Source: Timonella corticicola (GTDB taxonomy: Bacteria > Actinomycetota > Actinomycetes > Actinomycetales > Cellulomonadaceae). Taken from it: a stretch of DNA of 64,000 nucleotides. Of the stretch, positions 26,370-35,573 are shown in pieces. The stretch covers positions 310,001-374,000 of the forward strand of contig NZ_JBHUOP010000001.1 in the NCBI RefSeq assembly GCF_042683685.1, read 5' to 3'. The notes under the pieces are model-generated. The model did no database searches. It saw nothing but the letters and a program-made list of their open reading frames with translations, and was not told the origin of the DNA. How positions within the stretch are numbered: the first letter of the stretch is position 1; each line of letters begins with the position of its first letter. The position numbers were made by a program, and so were the translations under genes.

Positions 26370-27602
26370 TTACAGTCCAAGTGCCTTGGCTTTTGCCGCC
26401 TCGAATTCCTCTTGGGAGATGATTCCCTGATCGGCAAGTGTCTTGAGTTGGGTGAGCTTGGCGACGAGATCATCGCCGCCTGCACCCTGCGCTGGTGGCT
26501 GCTCGGCTGGTGCTGCCTGTTGTGGGCTTGGTTGTTGCGGAGGTACCTGCTGGTAGGTCTGCTGGCCTTGCGGCTGTTGCGTTCCGCCCATGACACCGCC
26601 TGCAGCATTCATGCCCATGCCCATGAATGCCAATCCTGCTGCTCCGCCACCGCTTTCACCGGCAGCTTGCATACCGCGTGCGACGCTTTGCTGCATGAAG
26701 GAGTTCCCACGGTTTCCGGACAGGGCGTCTGCCTTCTTGACATCGGACAGCAGCGCACGGGTGTCCTCGTCGTATTCGATGGCCTGGAGAGCGACCTTGA
26801 CGATTGTCAGACCACGATCGGTGGTCCAGTTGTATCCCTCTTCCACTGCTGCGCTGAGCGATTGGGCAAACCCGATGGCATCGCCTTGGATGCGCGTGAT
26901 GCGGTTTCCCTTGGACGGGTCGTTTGTGTAGTGCGAGAACGCTGCCGAAAGCGAAGAGACAACCTCGTTGAACAGTTGCGCTCCGGCTGGGTTGTCGAAG
27001 TCTGAGAAGTCAAAGTGTGGGGAGTTCGGCTGCAGGTATGCGGCTGGTACGAACTGCTTGGTGAACAGCAGCGGGTCCACGATCCGAAGCGTGTAGGTTC
27101 CGCGGGTGATCGCACCGACCTGGGCGCCAAGATAGGCGTCATCCCAGTAGATCTCGGACTGGGTGCCAAACCGGTTGTTCGGGATTTCCTTGAGGTTCAC
27201 GTAGAACACTGCCTGTTGAGCGCCCGGCTGCCCACCGAACTTGAAGCGCTCCCATGAGGCGGTGATGAGCGGGCTGACGATTCCGTTGCCTGCGAAGATC
27301 GACTGGGAGGCAGGGTCGTTTGACCGCCATTCGTAACCACCTGGTTCCGCGATGAAGCCGGTGAATGCGCCACCCTCCATCGTGATGAGCGAGTATCCCT
27401 CCGGCACGAAGATGCGCGTGCCGTTCGTAATGATGTTGTCCGAACCCTTTGTGTTCGACCCGCGTCCAGCGTTCTGCCCCTTCATTTGACCTGGGAAGAT
27501 CGCTGAGGTTGGGGTGATGTTGTCTGGAACGGTGATGAAATCTAGCCACTGGTCGGCAAACGTGCCACCGATCGAGTCGATGGCTGCCTTGATGAAGCCC
27601 AT
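26370..27602 (-). CDS. SPFH/Band 7 domain protein with C-terminal SHOCT motif (YdjI-like)
   Basis: This 410-residue protein belongs to the group often called virion-core-like or YdjI proteins. The SPFH domain covers about 1-280 (DQWLDFITVPDNITPTSAIF near the start). A flexible Gly-, Gln- and Pro-rich linker spans about 320-370. The last 35 residues are a SHOCT motif (LTQLKTLADQGIISQEEFEAA). There is no signal peptide, so it probably sits on the inner face of the membrane with its zinc-ribbon partner. The ATG at 27602 has AGGAG upstream. It is the first gene of a three-gene operon. Confidence 0.85.
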   Translation of the reverse strand: MGFIKAAIDSIGGTFADQWLDFITVPDNITPTSAIFPGQMKGQNAGRGSNTKGSDNIITNGTRIFVPEGYSLITMEGGAFTGFIAEPGGYEWRSNDPASQSIFAGNGIVSPLITASWERFKFGGQPGAQQAVFYVNLKEIPNNRFGTQSEIYWDDAYLGAQVGAITRGTYTLRIVDPLLFTKQFVPAAYLQPNSPHFDFSDFDNPAGAQLFNEVVSSLSAAFSHYTNDPSKGNRITRIQGDAIGFAQSLSAAVEEGYNWTTDRGLTIVKVALQAIEYDEDTRALLSDVKKADALSGNRGNSFMQQSVARGMQAAGESGGGAAGLAFMGMGMNAAGGVMGGTQQPQGQQTYQQVPPQQPSPQQAAPAEQPPAQGAGGDDLVAKLTQLKTLADQGIISQEEFEAAKAKALGL

Positions 27603-27672
27603 GTGAATCTCCTGATTACCGTAGACCGGAACCCACCCGGGAGCGGGTCGTGAGAACAGTCTTCTCCCACTG

Positions 27673-27700
27673 ACGTTAATTATTGCCTGTTCTTGGTCAA
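27673..27700 (-). promoter_or_regulatory. Possible promoter of the SPFH operon
   Basis: On the minus strand TTGACC (27695-27700) and TAACGT (27673-27678) are 16 bases apart, about 70 bases before the ATG of the SPFH gene. The region is AT-rich compared with its surroundings. Confidence 0.4.
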
Positions 27701-27837
27701 ATAGTGAATCTTATTTTGTGTTTGTCTTGTTGTGAGCTGGTGGTGATGACGGAAGGTGGGGAATCTCCCGCGCGTGATACTTGATGAGTCGAAACGATTC
27801 GATATCCTTGCATGAGTCTACGCCGAATCACGAACTC

Positions 27838-27919
27838 GTTACGGACAAAGTAGTGCAGCGCAGTGTAGGGGTTTCGTGGAGCAAACTCCTGCCGGAGCGC
27901 AAAGGACGTAGTTCGTAAC
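27838..27919 (+). repeat. ~83-bp repeat with terminal inverted repeats (family TIR83), copy 1
   Basis: The copy starts GTTACGGACAAAGTAGTG and ends GTTCGTAAC, so its ends are inverted repeats (GTTACGxAC). The middle can fold (GTAGGGGTTTC / GCAAACTCCTGCC). Matching copies are at 32374-32457 and 35574-35656. It ends 23 bases before the MFS start and so forms most of that gene's leader. The remaining part of the 340-base gap shows only the promoter candidate above. Confidence 0.85.
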
Positions 27920-27942
27920 TAACAAGCAAAGGTACTCGCGCC

Positions 27943-29202
27943 ATGTCCACCCCTGCCGCAGTTGATGAGATCGCCCGCTTTGCGGGGACAAAGCGGGCCA
28001 GCTACTCCTCAACCATCGTCTTGGCGATCAACAACAACATCGCACCGCTGTTCTTCATCATCTTCCACGTCCAGTTCGACATACCAATCGCACAGTTGGG
28101 GTTGCTTGCCGCATTGAACTTTGGCGTGCAGTTCGCAACTGACTTTGTTGCGATGTTCTTTGTGGACCGGATCGGATATAGGGCGCCGATGGTGTGGGCC
28201 AATGCCTTGTCGGCCGTGGGGCTCGCAGGACTCGGTGTCTTCCCTCTCCTTATGGACAGCACCTTCCTCGCCCTGTGCTTGGCGGTTGCGATCTACGCGG
28301 TAGGTGGCGGACTACTCGAGGTGCTGGCAAGCCCGATCATCGAGCACCTGCCGACCCCGGCACACAAAAAGGCGTCCGCCATGGCCTTCCTGCACTCCTT
28401 CTACTGCTGGGGTCAACTCCTCGTGGTCGTCGCCACCACACTGCTCGTGTCGGTATTGGGGCGTGACCTGTGGTGGACGCTGCCAATCATGTGGGCGGTC
28501 ATCCCTGTCATCAACGCAATCGCCTTTACCCGCGTCCCGCTGCCGGATACCGTGTCAGCCGATGAGCGCATGTCGATTCGTTCTCTCCTCGGAACTCCTC
28601 TCTTCCTCGCCGCCCTCGTGCTGATGATGACCGGTGGGGCAGCGGAACTCACGATGGTGCAGTGGGCGTCGTTCTTCGCCGAGCGGGGCGTGGGCGTTTC
28701 CAAGGAGGTGGGAGACCTACTGGGCGTTGGACTCTTTGCACTGCTGATGGGGATCGTCCGGTTCGCCTATGGCATGTGGGGTGAGAATCTCTCGCTGCCC
28801 AAACTACTCGGCTGGTCCGGTGTCGGTGCGGGGATCAGTTACATCGTCGCCGCGACCTCGAATGTCCCACTCATCAGCCTCCTGGCCTGCGCGGTGTGCG
28901 GTGCGATGATTGCACTGCTGTGGCCGGGAACGATGTCGCTCACCTCCGCGAAGTTCCCATACGGTGGTGCCGCAATGTTTGCGATACTGGCGCTCGCTGG
29001 TGACGGCGGTGCATCACTTGGGCCAGCACTTGCCGGTGGTATTGCGGAGCAAGCCCACACGGCGTTCGCCCCAATCGCTGAGGCTCTTCCTGATGACGGT
29101 GGGTCTGGACTGCGTACGGCGTTGCTGTTGTGCGCCTTGATCCCGTTCGTCTTCTCGATCACCGTGTGGCGGTTTGCAAAGGCCCAGGCAAAGACCGACT
29201 GA
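27943..29202 (+). CDS. MFS transporter, substrate unknown
   Basis: A 419-residue inner-membrane protein with about 12 hydrophobic helices and the MFS loop DRIGYR between helices 2 and 3. The first helix has the polar motif INNNIAPLFF, and helix 5 a SFYCWGQ motif; both suggest a small polar substrate such as a sugar, but this is a guess. The ATG at 27943 follows the repeat by 23 bases, with AAAGGT upstream. No sugar enzyme or regulator is adjacent. It converges with the pyruvyl transferase gene. Confidence 0.87.
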   Translation: MSTPAAVDEIARFAGTKRASYSSTIVLAINNNIAPLFFIIFHVQFDIPIAQLGLLAALNFGVQFATDFVAMFFVDRIGYRAPMVWANALSAVGLAGLGVFPLLMDSTFLALCLAVAIYAVGGGLLEVLASPIIEHLPTPAHKKASAMAFLHSFYCWGQLLVVVATTLLVSVLGRDLWWTLPIMWAVIPVINAIAFTRVPLPDTVSADERMSIRSLLGTPLFLAALVLMMTGGAAELTMVQWASFFAERGVGVSKEVGDLLGVGLFALLMGIVRFAYGMWGENLSLPKLLGWSGVGAGISYIVAATSNVPLISLLACAVCGAMIALLWPGTMSLTSAKFPYGGAAMFAILALAGDGGASLGPALAGGIAEQAHTAFAPIAEALPDDGGSGLRTALLLCALIPFVFSITVWRFAKAQAKTD

Positions 29203-29221
29203 ATCTGCTCAACGTAACAAA

Positions 29222-29261
29222 CAGTCCTGCCGACTGGCTCAAGTGCAAGGCGGCAGGACTG
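29222..29261. terminator. Bidirectional terminator between the MFS and pyruvyl transferase genes
   Basis: The stem CAGTCCTGCCG / CGGCAGGACTG is exact. It lies 20 bases past the MFS stop and 10 bases past the stop of the convergent gene. Confidence 0.75.
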
Positions 29262-29271
29262 TCGTGAACCA

Positions 29272-30672
29272 CTACTCGGCGAGGCTCTCGAGTTTGCGTG
29301 CGACTCGGCGGAGTGCTGACTTTCGCTTTCTCTCGAGTTTCCCGTCAACCGTCAGGGGGAACTCATGAGATGCAAGCGCCTTCTTCGCGGTCTTGGCCTG
29401 GAACTCAGGATTGCGCAGGCGTTGCACCCGACTGTATGCCTGGCTCTGAGCCTCGGGGTCACGGGCTGCGAGTGATCGTACGGGTTCAATGAGGTTGAGT
29501 TCCTCGATACGTGCGTCGTATTCCGGGTTCGCCTTGCCCTCCTCATAAACATGAGACAGCCCATTTTCTGTGAGAAACGCAGCGAAACGCTCGAAATTAG
29601 CGGCCTGATTCCTGTTGAAGGCGGTGTAGTCCGCCTCCTCGTAGAACTCGGCGGCGTCTTTGCGTCCAGCCAGATCGGGAACCTTGATGTGCGGGATGTC
29701 GTGATACTCCGCGAGTTCGTGGGTACGTGAATCGTGGGCGAGGACGAATGCCGGGGTACCGGAGATGAGCGCTGCGATATTGCCGTGGATTCGGGTTCCG
29801 AAGGCGAAGTCACGCGTTGCCAGATAGTTTGTCCACGAGTGGCTGTCCACAAAGAACCGCATCTTGTCTTCAAGATAGAGCGGATGTTGAACGTGTATGG
29901 GGAGCTTGGGGTTCTTGTACTGAGGGTTCGCCTTGCCCCACATCATCATCGCGAGGTCGTTTGAGACCTGTGGGATGTAGGTCAGATCGTTGTAGTGCTT
30001 GGCGTGGTGTAACGAGATTGGACCCATCTCAGGAACATACGGGGTCAGGTTCATCGTGACCGCGGAATCCGCAGTGATGGTCTCAACCTTTTTGTTGACC
30101 TGGTGCTCTGGGCCAAACTTGAACAGCGATGGGCAGCCAATAATCCTGACGACATCGTCCCCGTATCCGAGTTTGCTCAGAAACTCCGCAGTGTAGTTTC
30201 CGCGCACGCCGATTGAGGCGCTTCGTGCCAGCACCGCACGCATGAACCTGTTGACCTCGTCGGCGAGTTCTCCCTCGACGTGGGGGATCGGGTCGTTCAG
30301 GGTTCCCTTCCCACCGGTTACACCCACGCCGACAACCGTGACCGGGATGTCGAGTTGCTCGATGACGTTGGTGAGGCGCTTGAGGTTGTTGAGGAACGAA
30401 CCGCGAAACGCATTGGCCATGGGGATCACAAAATGATCGAACTCGTTGTTGATCCGTTTGATGTAGGAGCCTGGAACCTCGATGCGCTCGGTCAGGAACG
30501 CGTTGGTGCGGATTTCGGTGTCGGGTGTGGCCAGCAGACGGTGAACTGAATCGCTGAAGATGAAGTTTCCGACGTTCGAGCCCCACACGCCGGAGGAGAA
30601 TCCTTCGAGTGAGACTTCAGGGGAGAGTTGGGTGAAAGGGGACTTGCCTGCTCGCAGGAGAATTCGTGTCAT
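29272..30672 (-). CDS. Polysaccharide pyruvyl transferase family protein
   Basis: This 466-residue protein has the family layout: an N-terminal half with SSGVWGSNVGNFIF and VGVGVTGGKG, and a C-terminal half with FAFGTRIHGNIAALISGTPA and HDSRTHELAEYH. The GTRIHGNIA block is the best family signature. Such enzymes add ketal pyruvate to surface sugars using phosphoenolpyruvate. Which polymer is modified is unknown, as there are no other glycan genes nearby. The ATG is at 30672. ppgK lies 42 bases upstream on the same strand, so map, ppgK and this gene may be co-transcribed. Confidence 0.87.
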   Translation of the reverse strand: MTRILLRAGKSPFTQLSPEVSLEGFSSGVWGSNVGNFIFSDSVHRLLATPDTEIRTNAFLTERIEVPGSYIKRINNEFDHFVIPMANAFRGSFLNNLKRLTNVIEQLDIPVTVVGVGVTGGKGTLNDPIPHVEGELADEVNRFMRAVLARSASIGVRGNYTAEFLSKLGYGDDVVRIIGCPSLFKFGPEHQVNKKVETITADSAVTMNLTPYVPEMGPISLHHAKHYNDLTYIPQVSNDLAMMMWGKANPQYKNPKLPIHVQHPLYLEDKMRFFVDSHSWTNYLATRDFAFGTRIHGNIAALISGTPAFVLAHDSRTHELAEYHDIPHIKVPDLAGRKDAAEFYEEADYTAFNRNQAANFERFAAFLTENGLSHVYEEGKANPEYDARIEELNLIEPVRSLAARDPEAQSQAYSRVQRLRNPEFQAKTAKKALASHEFPLTVDGKLERKRKSALRRVARKLESLAE

Positions 30673-30714
30673 CGTTTTGTGTGGCTCTTAGGTTCGGTGT
30701 GAGTCGGGTCTGTG

Positions 30715-31476
30715 TCAGTGCGTGCGTTGTGCGGCGTAAGCGGCTGCCCCAGAGATTCCGGCCGCGTTGCGCAACTCGGCGGGGATAACCTTGGCGTGCA
30801 GGTTGAGGAGTGGCAGGAACTTCTGGTGGTGCTTGGACACGCCTCCACCGATTACGATGAGGTCTGGTGCCAGCAACATCTCAACATGGGAGAAGTAGCG
30901 TTGCAGACGTGCGGCCCACTCATCCCAGTCAAGGTTTTCACGGTCTCGGGCTGAGTCTGCTGCCCGGGTCTCGGCGTCGTGCCCGTCAAGTTCTAGGTGT
31001 CCAAGTTCCGTGTTTGGCAGGAGAACGCCGTCCACGATGATCGCCGACCCGATTCCGGTACCAAGCGTTGCCAGTAGGACAACGCCTTCAGCGCCCTTGG
31101 CCGCACCGTAGGCGACTTCTCCGAATCCGGCTGCGTCGGCGTCGTTCACAGCGATGACTGGACGTCCTATGCGGGCGGAGACGACCTCTTCGAGGTTGAC
31201 GCCCTTCCATGATTGATCGAGATTGGCGATGTGTCGGATCACGCCGTGATAGAGGGGCGCAGGGAACGCAACACCGATTGGGACATCTGGAGCTAGGTCG
31301 AACTCGTCAACGAGTTCAGCGATGACCTCGCAGACCGCCTCGGGAGTGGACGCCTCTGGCGTGGGGATACGAACGCGTTCAGCGATGAACTCACCAGTCT
31401 CGAGGTCAACTGGGGCGCCTTTGATGCCGCTTCCGCCGATGTCGATTCCGAACGCAATCTTGCTGTGCTTGCTCAT
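30715..31476 (-). CDS. ppgK: Polyphosphate glucokinase
   Basis: A 253-residue ROK-type kinase that phosphorylates glucose with polyphosphate or ATP, typical of actinobacteria. The N-terminal phosphate site GIDIGGSGIKGAPVDL is the ppgK signature. The catalytic Asp is in NDADAAGFGE near 115, LGTGIGSAI follows, and GGGVSKHH near the end closes the fold. The length is normal. The ATG at 31476 overlaps the map stop by four bases (ATGA), so translation is coupled. Confidence 0.95.
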   Translation of the reverse strand: MSKHSKIAFGIDIGGSGIKGAPVDLETGEFIAERVRIPTPEASTPEAVCEVIAELVDEFDLAPDVPIGVAFPAPLYHGVIRHIANLDQSWKGVNLEEVVSARIGRPVIAVNDADAAGFGEVAYGAAKGAEGVVLLATLGTGIGSAIIVDGVLLPNTELGHLELDGHDAETRAADSARDRENLDWDEWAARLQRYFSHVEMLLAPDLIVIGGGVSKHHQKFLPLLNLHAKVIPAELRNAAGISGAAAYAAQRTH

Positions 31477-32345
31477 GGCAGGGTCAATACCTCCACACCA
31501 GTTTCCGTTACTACCATTGTGTGCTCGAACTGAGCCGTGCGTTTGCGGTCACGGGTGACCACTGTCCAGCCGTCATCCCATACCTCGCCCTCGTAGGTGC
31601 CAAGGGTCAGCATGGGTTCGATGGTAAAGACCATACCCGGCTCGATGATCGTGTCATAAAGTGGCGCGGCATCAAAGTGCGGAATGATGAGTCCGGTGTG
31701 GAAGGCCTCGCCCACGCCATGCCCGGTGTAGTCGCGCACCGAACCGTATCCGAAGCGGGCCGCGTACTTCTCGATGACACGACCAATCACGTTGACCTCG
31801 CGGCCCGGCTTGACTGCTTTGATACCGCGGTTGAGTGCTTCTCGGGTGCGCTCGATCAGGAGGTGAGATTCCTCGTCGATCTCGCCGACCCCGAAGGTCG
31901 CGTTGTTGTCCCCATGGACACCGTGGATGTAGGCGGTGATGTCGATGTTGACGATGTCGCCTTCGACGAGCACCGTGTCGTCCGGGATTCCATGGCAGAT
32001 GACCTCATTGATGGACGCGCACAGCGACTTGGGGAATCCGCGGTATCCGAGCGTTGACGGGTAGGCATTGTGATCGAGCAGGAACTCGTGTCCGATGCGG
32101 TCGAGTTCGTCTGTCGTCACACCTGGTGCGACGGCTTTCCCCACCTCTTGGAGGGCCTGCGCGGCGATTTTCCCGGCAACGCGAATCTTCTCGATGACCT
32201 CGGGGGCGACCACATCGTTTCCTGTGTACCGGGAGGGTCCTGGCTTGCCCACGTATTCGGGTCGTGCGATGTGTGGGGGAACGGGGAGTTGTGGGGAGAC
32301 TCTACCGGGAGTGAGAGAGGCGGTTGTGGTGCGCTGAACAGACAT
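31473..32345 (-). CDS. map: Methionine aminopeptidase, type I
   Basis: This 290-residue enzyme removes the initiator Met from new proteins. The five metal ligands are visible: D in NIDITAYIHG, D in HGVHGDNNATF, H in DYTGHGVGEAFH, E in TIEPML and E in QFEHTM. The N-terminal extension with PxxPxP segments (about 1-45) is normal for the actinobacterial MapB type. I use the ATG at 32345 (MSVQRTTTAS); the frame is open a little further up but the extra 13 residues run into the TIR83 repeat. The gene leads a likely operon with ppgK. Confidence 0.94.
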   Translation of the reverse strand: MSVQRTTTASLTPGRVSPQLPVPPHIARPEYVGKPGPSRYTGNDVVAPEVIEKIRVAGKIAAQALQEVGKAVAPGVTTDELDRIGHEFLLDHNAYPSTLGYRGFPKSLCASINEVICHGIPDDTVLVEGDIVNIDITAYIHGVHGDNNATFGVGEIDEESHLLIERTREALNRGIKAVKPGREVNVIGRVIEKYAARFGYGSVRDYTGHGVGEAFHTGLIIPHFDAAPLYDTIIEPGMVFTIEPMLTLGTYEGEVWDDGWTVVTRDRKRTAQFEHTMVVTETGVEVLTLP

Positions 32346-32373
32346 GCCCACCATTCTAATTGCCCCAGCAGTA

Positions 32374-32457
32374 GTTGCGGACAAAGTAGTGAAGTGGAGT
32401 GTAGGGGTCTCGCGTAGCGGGCCCCTGCCGGAACGGTAACGGATGAAAGTTTGTAAC
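32374..32457 (+). repeat. ~83-bp repeat with terminal inverted repeats (family TIR83), copy 2
   Basis: It starts GTTGCGGACAAAGTAGTG and ends GTTTGTAAC. The conserved blocks CAAAGTAGTG, GTGTAGGGGT and CCTGCCGGA match copies 1 and 3. It lies between the start of map and the small gene at 32527, which are divergent. Confidence 0.82.
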
Positions 32458-32526
32458 AGGCAAGTACTGTGTATTAGCCCTAGGATCGAACCAGCGGTAT
32501 CTGGTGCGCATATGGGAGGTTTTGAG

Positions 32527-32709
32527 GTGGCTAAGTACTATTTCAACACCAAGACCGGGCAGGTTGTGAAGGGTGGCTTGTTCAGTTGGTGGAACAAAAT
32601 GGGTCCATACGACACGCCACAGGAGGCGGCGCGTGCGCTCGATATCGCGCGTCAGCGCACGCAGGCATGGGATGAGCAGACCGAAGAGTTCGAGGACAAC
32701 GACGACTGA
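32527..32709 (+). CDS. 60-residue SPOR-like small protein
   Basis: The product reads VAKYYFNTKTGQVVKGGLFS at the start and has the motif GPYDTPQEAARALDIA. This resembles short actinobacterial proteins annotated as SPOR-domain-like and often found near map and panB. The function is unknown. It is acidic at its end (EEFEDNDD). The GTG at 32527 has GGGAGG at the right distance; an in-frame ATG at 32512 lies before the ribosome site. It is alone, between divergent map and convergent panB. From its end to 32977 there is only a terminator. Confidence 0.7.
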   Translation: MAKYYFNTKTGQVVKGGLFSWWNKMGPYDTPQEAARALDIARQRTQAWDEQTEEFEDNDD

Positions 32710-32853
32710 TCCCGAGCACCTCATCCCGGTGTGTGGGTTTGTTCGTCGTTGCGTGGCGAAGTCGTTGCGTGGTGAACTTAGGCACACAGCAGCGAGGAAA
32801 CCCACAGATCGGTATGGAAACGCTGATTGGCGACGAGTCGGTCAGTCGCAACA

Positions 32854-32894
32854 AAGGCTCATCTCCCAGCGGATGACGCTGGGAGATGAGCCTT
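32854..32894. terminator. Bidirectional terminator between the SPOR-like gene and panB
   Basis: A 17-bp perfect stem, AAGGCTCATCTCCCAGC and its complement, with a seven-base loop, lies in the convergent space. Confidence 0.75.
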
Positions 32895-32977
32895 GAACGT
32901 GAACAGTTATATCGTCGTCAAGTATCCGCCCACCGCGAGTGGGAAAGAGTCCAATCGCGGCGAAGGAATAAGCAGGA

Positions 32978-33811
32978 CTACCGGGCGAAGGAATGATCCT
33001 CGTCAGGGAACGACACGTCGCGGACCGCGGCGATATAGGCGCGGGTCGCGTCCTCAAGTGCCTTACCCACCTCGCCGAACGTCCGCACGAAGGACGGCGA
33101 CCAGTCATTCATTCCGGCCATATCGGTCCACACGAGCACCTGTCCGTCGCACTGCGAACCTGCCCCGATGCCGATCGTCGGAATCGCAAGAATCTCCGTG
33201 ACCCGGGCTGCGACCGGGGTGGGAACCGCCTCGAGCACGATTGCGCTTGCACCGGCGTCCTGGAGTGAGAGTGCATCCTGACACAGCCTCTCAGCCGCAG
33301 CATCGCCACGGCCCTGCACGCGCATGCCACCAAGCATGTTCTCGGACTGCGGAGTGAGCCCGAGGTGTCCGACCACAGGGATACCCGACTCGGTCAACAG
33401 ACGTACATGATCGTGAATGCGTGCCCCGCCCTCGAGTTTGACCGCATGTGCGCCGCCCTCCTTCAGGAGGCGTGCCGCGGAAACGAACGCATCGCGTGGG
33501 GAGGCCTCATAAGAGCCGAACGGGAGATCGGCAACCACCATTGCGTAGGTCGTCGCACGGCTGACGGAACGGGTGGCGACAACCATCTCATCGAGCGTCA
33601 CGGGGATCGTGTTCTCGTGACCGAGCATGTTGTTGCCAATTGAATCACCGACAAGCAACACATCCATCCCTGCGTGGTCGAAGATGCGCGCAGTCACCCC
33701 GTCATATGCGGTGAGCATCGTGAGTTTGCGTCCCTCCTCCTTTGCACGAGCAAAGTCCTGAACCCTGAAACGCTTGCGGTTCGACTGCGGGGAGTTGGCT
33801 GGCTGAGTCAT
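32978..33811 (-). CDS. panB: 3-methyl-2-oxobutanoate hydroxymethyltransferase
   Basis: This 277-residue enzyme makes ketopantoate from ketoisovalerate in pantothenate and CoA synthesis. It has the barrel with LTAYDGVTARIFDHAGMDVLLVGDS (Mg2+ ligands), the catalytic Glu in the segment SAIVLEAVP, and GIGAGSQCDGQVLVW. The family normally reads GIGAG, as here. The ATG at 33811 has AGAGGCG upstream. panC, panD and panE are not in the window. It follows nadE by 78 bases on the same strand, with a hairpin between. Confidence 0.96.
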   Translation of the reverse strand: MTQPANSPQSNRKRFRVQDFARAKEEGRKLTMLTAYDGVTARIFDHAGMDVLLVGDSIGNNMLGHENTIPVTLDEMVVATRSVSRATTYAMVVADLPFGSYEASPRDAFVSAARLLKEGGAHAVKLEGGARIHDHVRLLTESGIPVVGHLGLTPQSENMLGGMRVQGRGDAAAERLCQDALSLQDAGASAIVLEAVPTPVAARVTEILAIPTIGIGAGSQCDGQVLVWTDMAGMNDWSPSFVRTFGEVGKALEDATRAYIAAVRDVSFPDEDHSFAR

Positions 33812-33870
33812 CTATTCGCCTCTTTGATGTTGAATTGGCTGGGGTATGGGGCGTTCGCCGGTGTGTTGCG

Positions 33871-33890
33871 ACGCCCCTTGTGTGGGGCGT
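33871..33890 (-). terminator. Small hairpin at the end of nadE
   Basis: ACGCCCC / GGGGCGT with a six-base loop overlaps the first base of the nadE stop codon. It may weaken read-through into panB. Confidence 0.45.
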
Positions 33891-35551
33891 TACCCCTGCT
33901 GTTCACGCCACTTCGACGTGATGGGAACGCGACGGTCACGTCCGAATGCGAGAGCGGTGATCTTCGGTCCAAGCGGATACTGCCGACGCTTCCATTCCGC
34001 CCGGTCGACGAGGGACAACGCACGGTCAACGACTGCCGCGTCGAAGCCGCGGTCCAGTAGTTCCTCACGGCCTTCGGCGTGTTCGATGTGCGCGTCGAGC
34101 ACGGCATCCAGCACGTCGTAGGGTGGCAGGGAGTCCTGGTCAACCTGACCGGGGCGGAGTTCTGCTGACGGCGGCTTGGTGATCGAGGACTCTGGGATCG
34201 GTGGGATATCGCCGTTGTCGATCGCGTAGTTGTTGCGCCAGCGAGACAACTCCCACACGCGGGACTTGTCCAGGTCCTTGATCGGAGCGTACCCACCCAC
34301 AGCATCGCCGTAGATGGTGGAGTAGCCGACTGCGATCTCGGTCTTGTTCCCGGTTGCCAGGACGAGATGACCCTCGGAGTTCGACAGCGCCATAAGGGTG
34401 ACACCGCGCATGCGCGCCTGAAGGTTCTCCTCAGCGACTCCGGTCAGGTCCAACTCGTTCTGGAAGGCATCGACCATGGGGGCGATGGACTGCACGCGGT
34501 AGTGTGCGCCGATGCGCGCAGCCAAATCAGCGGCATCGTCCTTCGAGTGCTCTGAAGAGTACACAGAGGGCATGGATACGCCATACACGTTCTCTCCGCC
34601 AATTGCGTCTGCCGCCACGACTGCAACGAGGGCCGAGTCGATTCCGCCCGAGAGTCCCAGGGTGACGGACTTGAAGCCGTTCTTGGTGAAGTAGCCACGC
34701 AGGCCGGTCACGATTGCCTGGTACACCTCGTGGTCGTTTTCGAGCGGTGGCGCAATGGGCCCGCGGTGAGGTTCGGAGTCGTCCTCCGCGAGGGTCCACA
34801 GCAGGAGGTGCTCTTCGAACTTCGGTGCGGTAGCGAGCACGTCTCCGTGTGGGGACACCACGAACGACCCGCCGTCGAACACCAGGTCATCCTGTCCACC
34901 CACCATGTTCGCGTACACGAGGGGAGCACCCACCGCCTTCGCACGGCGCTGAGCAAGATCGAGCCGGGTGGCCCACTTGCCCTCCTCAAACGGAGAACCA
35001 TTGAGCACCAACAGCGCGGAGATGTCCTCAGCCGCGTACGTCGCCACCGGTCCGCCGTCCTGCCAGATGTCCTCGCACACGGCCAGCGCCAGACGACGGC
35101 CCTTGACCTCAAGGATCGCTGGCCTATCGCCCGAGGAGAAGATGCGGAACTCGTCAAAAACGCCGTAGTTGGGCAGGTGATGCTTGTCGTAGGCGACGTC
35201 AATCGAGCCGTGACGCAACACGACGGCACGGTTAGTGGGCCGCGCAAGAGGCTCGCGATCCGTAAGACCCAACGCCCCCAGCGATCCAACGATGACGGAC
35301 AGCGAACCCAGGGACTCGTCGGCAAGCTGCCTCGCAACAGTGCTCAGTGCGCGCTCCGCTGCGCGCTGGAACGACGCACGCAACGCCAGGTCTTCAATGG
35401 GGTAACCGGTCACGGTCATCTCGGGGAACAGGACCACGTCGGCGCCCTCACGCGCGGCCTTGCGGGACCAGTCAAGGATCTTTGCCGTGTTCCCGTCAAT
35501 GTCACCAACGCACGTGTCAATCTGCGCAATCGCGATACATAGCTCAGCCAT
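33890..35551 (-). CDS. nadE: Glutamine-dependent NAD+ synthetase
   Basis: This 553-residue two-domain enzyme makes NAD+ from nicotinate adenine dinucleotide. The N-terminal nitrilase-like glutaminase domain has the triad Glu in FPEMTVTGYP, Lys in YDKHHLPNY and Cys in LAVCEDIWQ. The C-terminal synthetase has the ATP P-loop GLSGGIDSALV and the segment ATGNKTEIAVGYSTIYGD. I start at the ATG at 35551 (MAELCIAIAQ), which matches the family. An ATG four codons earlier (35563) cannot be excluded. The open frame reaches 35905 and is an antisense shadow of glnA2 there. The gene is divergent from glnA2, with a TIR83 repeat between. Confidence 0.95.
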   Translation of the reverse strand: MAELCIAIAQIDTCVGDIDGNTAKILDWSRKAAREGADVVLFPEMTVTGYPIEDLALRASFQRAAERALSTVARQLADESLGSLSVIVGSLGALGLTDREPLARPTNRAVVLRHGSIDVAYDKHHLPNYGVFDEFRIFSSGDRPAILEVKGRRLALAVCEDIWQDGGPVATYAAEDISALLVLNGSPFEEGKWATRLDLAQRRAKAVGAPLVYANMVGGQDDLVFDGGSFVVSPHGDVLATAPKFEEHLLLWTLAEDDSEPHRGPIAPPLENDHEVYQAIVTGLRGYFTKNGFKSVTLGLSGGIDSALVAVVAADAIGGENVYGVSMPSVYSSEHSKDDAADLAARIGAHYRVQSIAPMVDAFQNELDLTGVAEENLQARMRGVTLMALSNSEGHLVLATGNKTEIAVGYSTIYGDAVGGYAPIKDLDKSRVWELSRWRNNYAIDNGDIPPIPESSITKPPSAELRPGQVDQDSLPPYDVLDAVLDAHIEHAEGREELLDRGFDAAVVDRALSLVDRAEWKRRQYPLGPKITALAFGRDRRVPITSKWREQQG

Positions 35552-35573
35552 AGAGATAACCATATGCTTTTTG

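Noticed and set aside
33812..33889. Gene between panB and nadE
   Set aside because: The gap is 78 bases with a hairpin and no start with a ribosome site.
34730..35542. 270-residue plus-strand frame in nadE
   Set aside because: It is antisense to the nitrilase domain of nadE, whose catalytic residues are all present on the minus strand.
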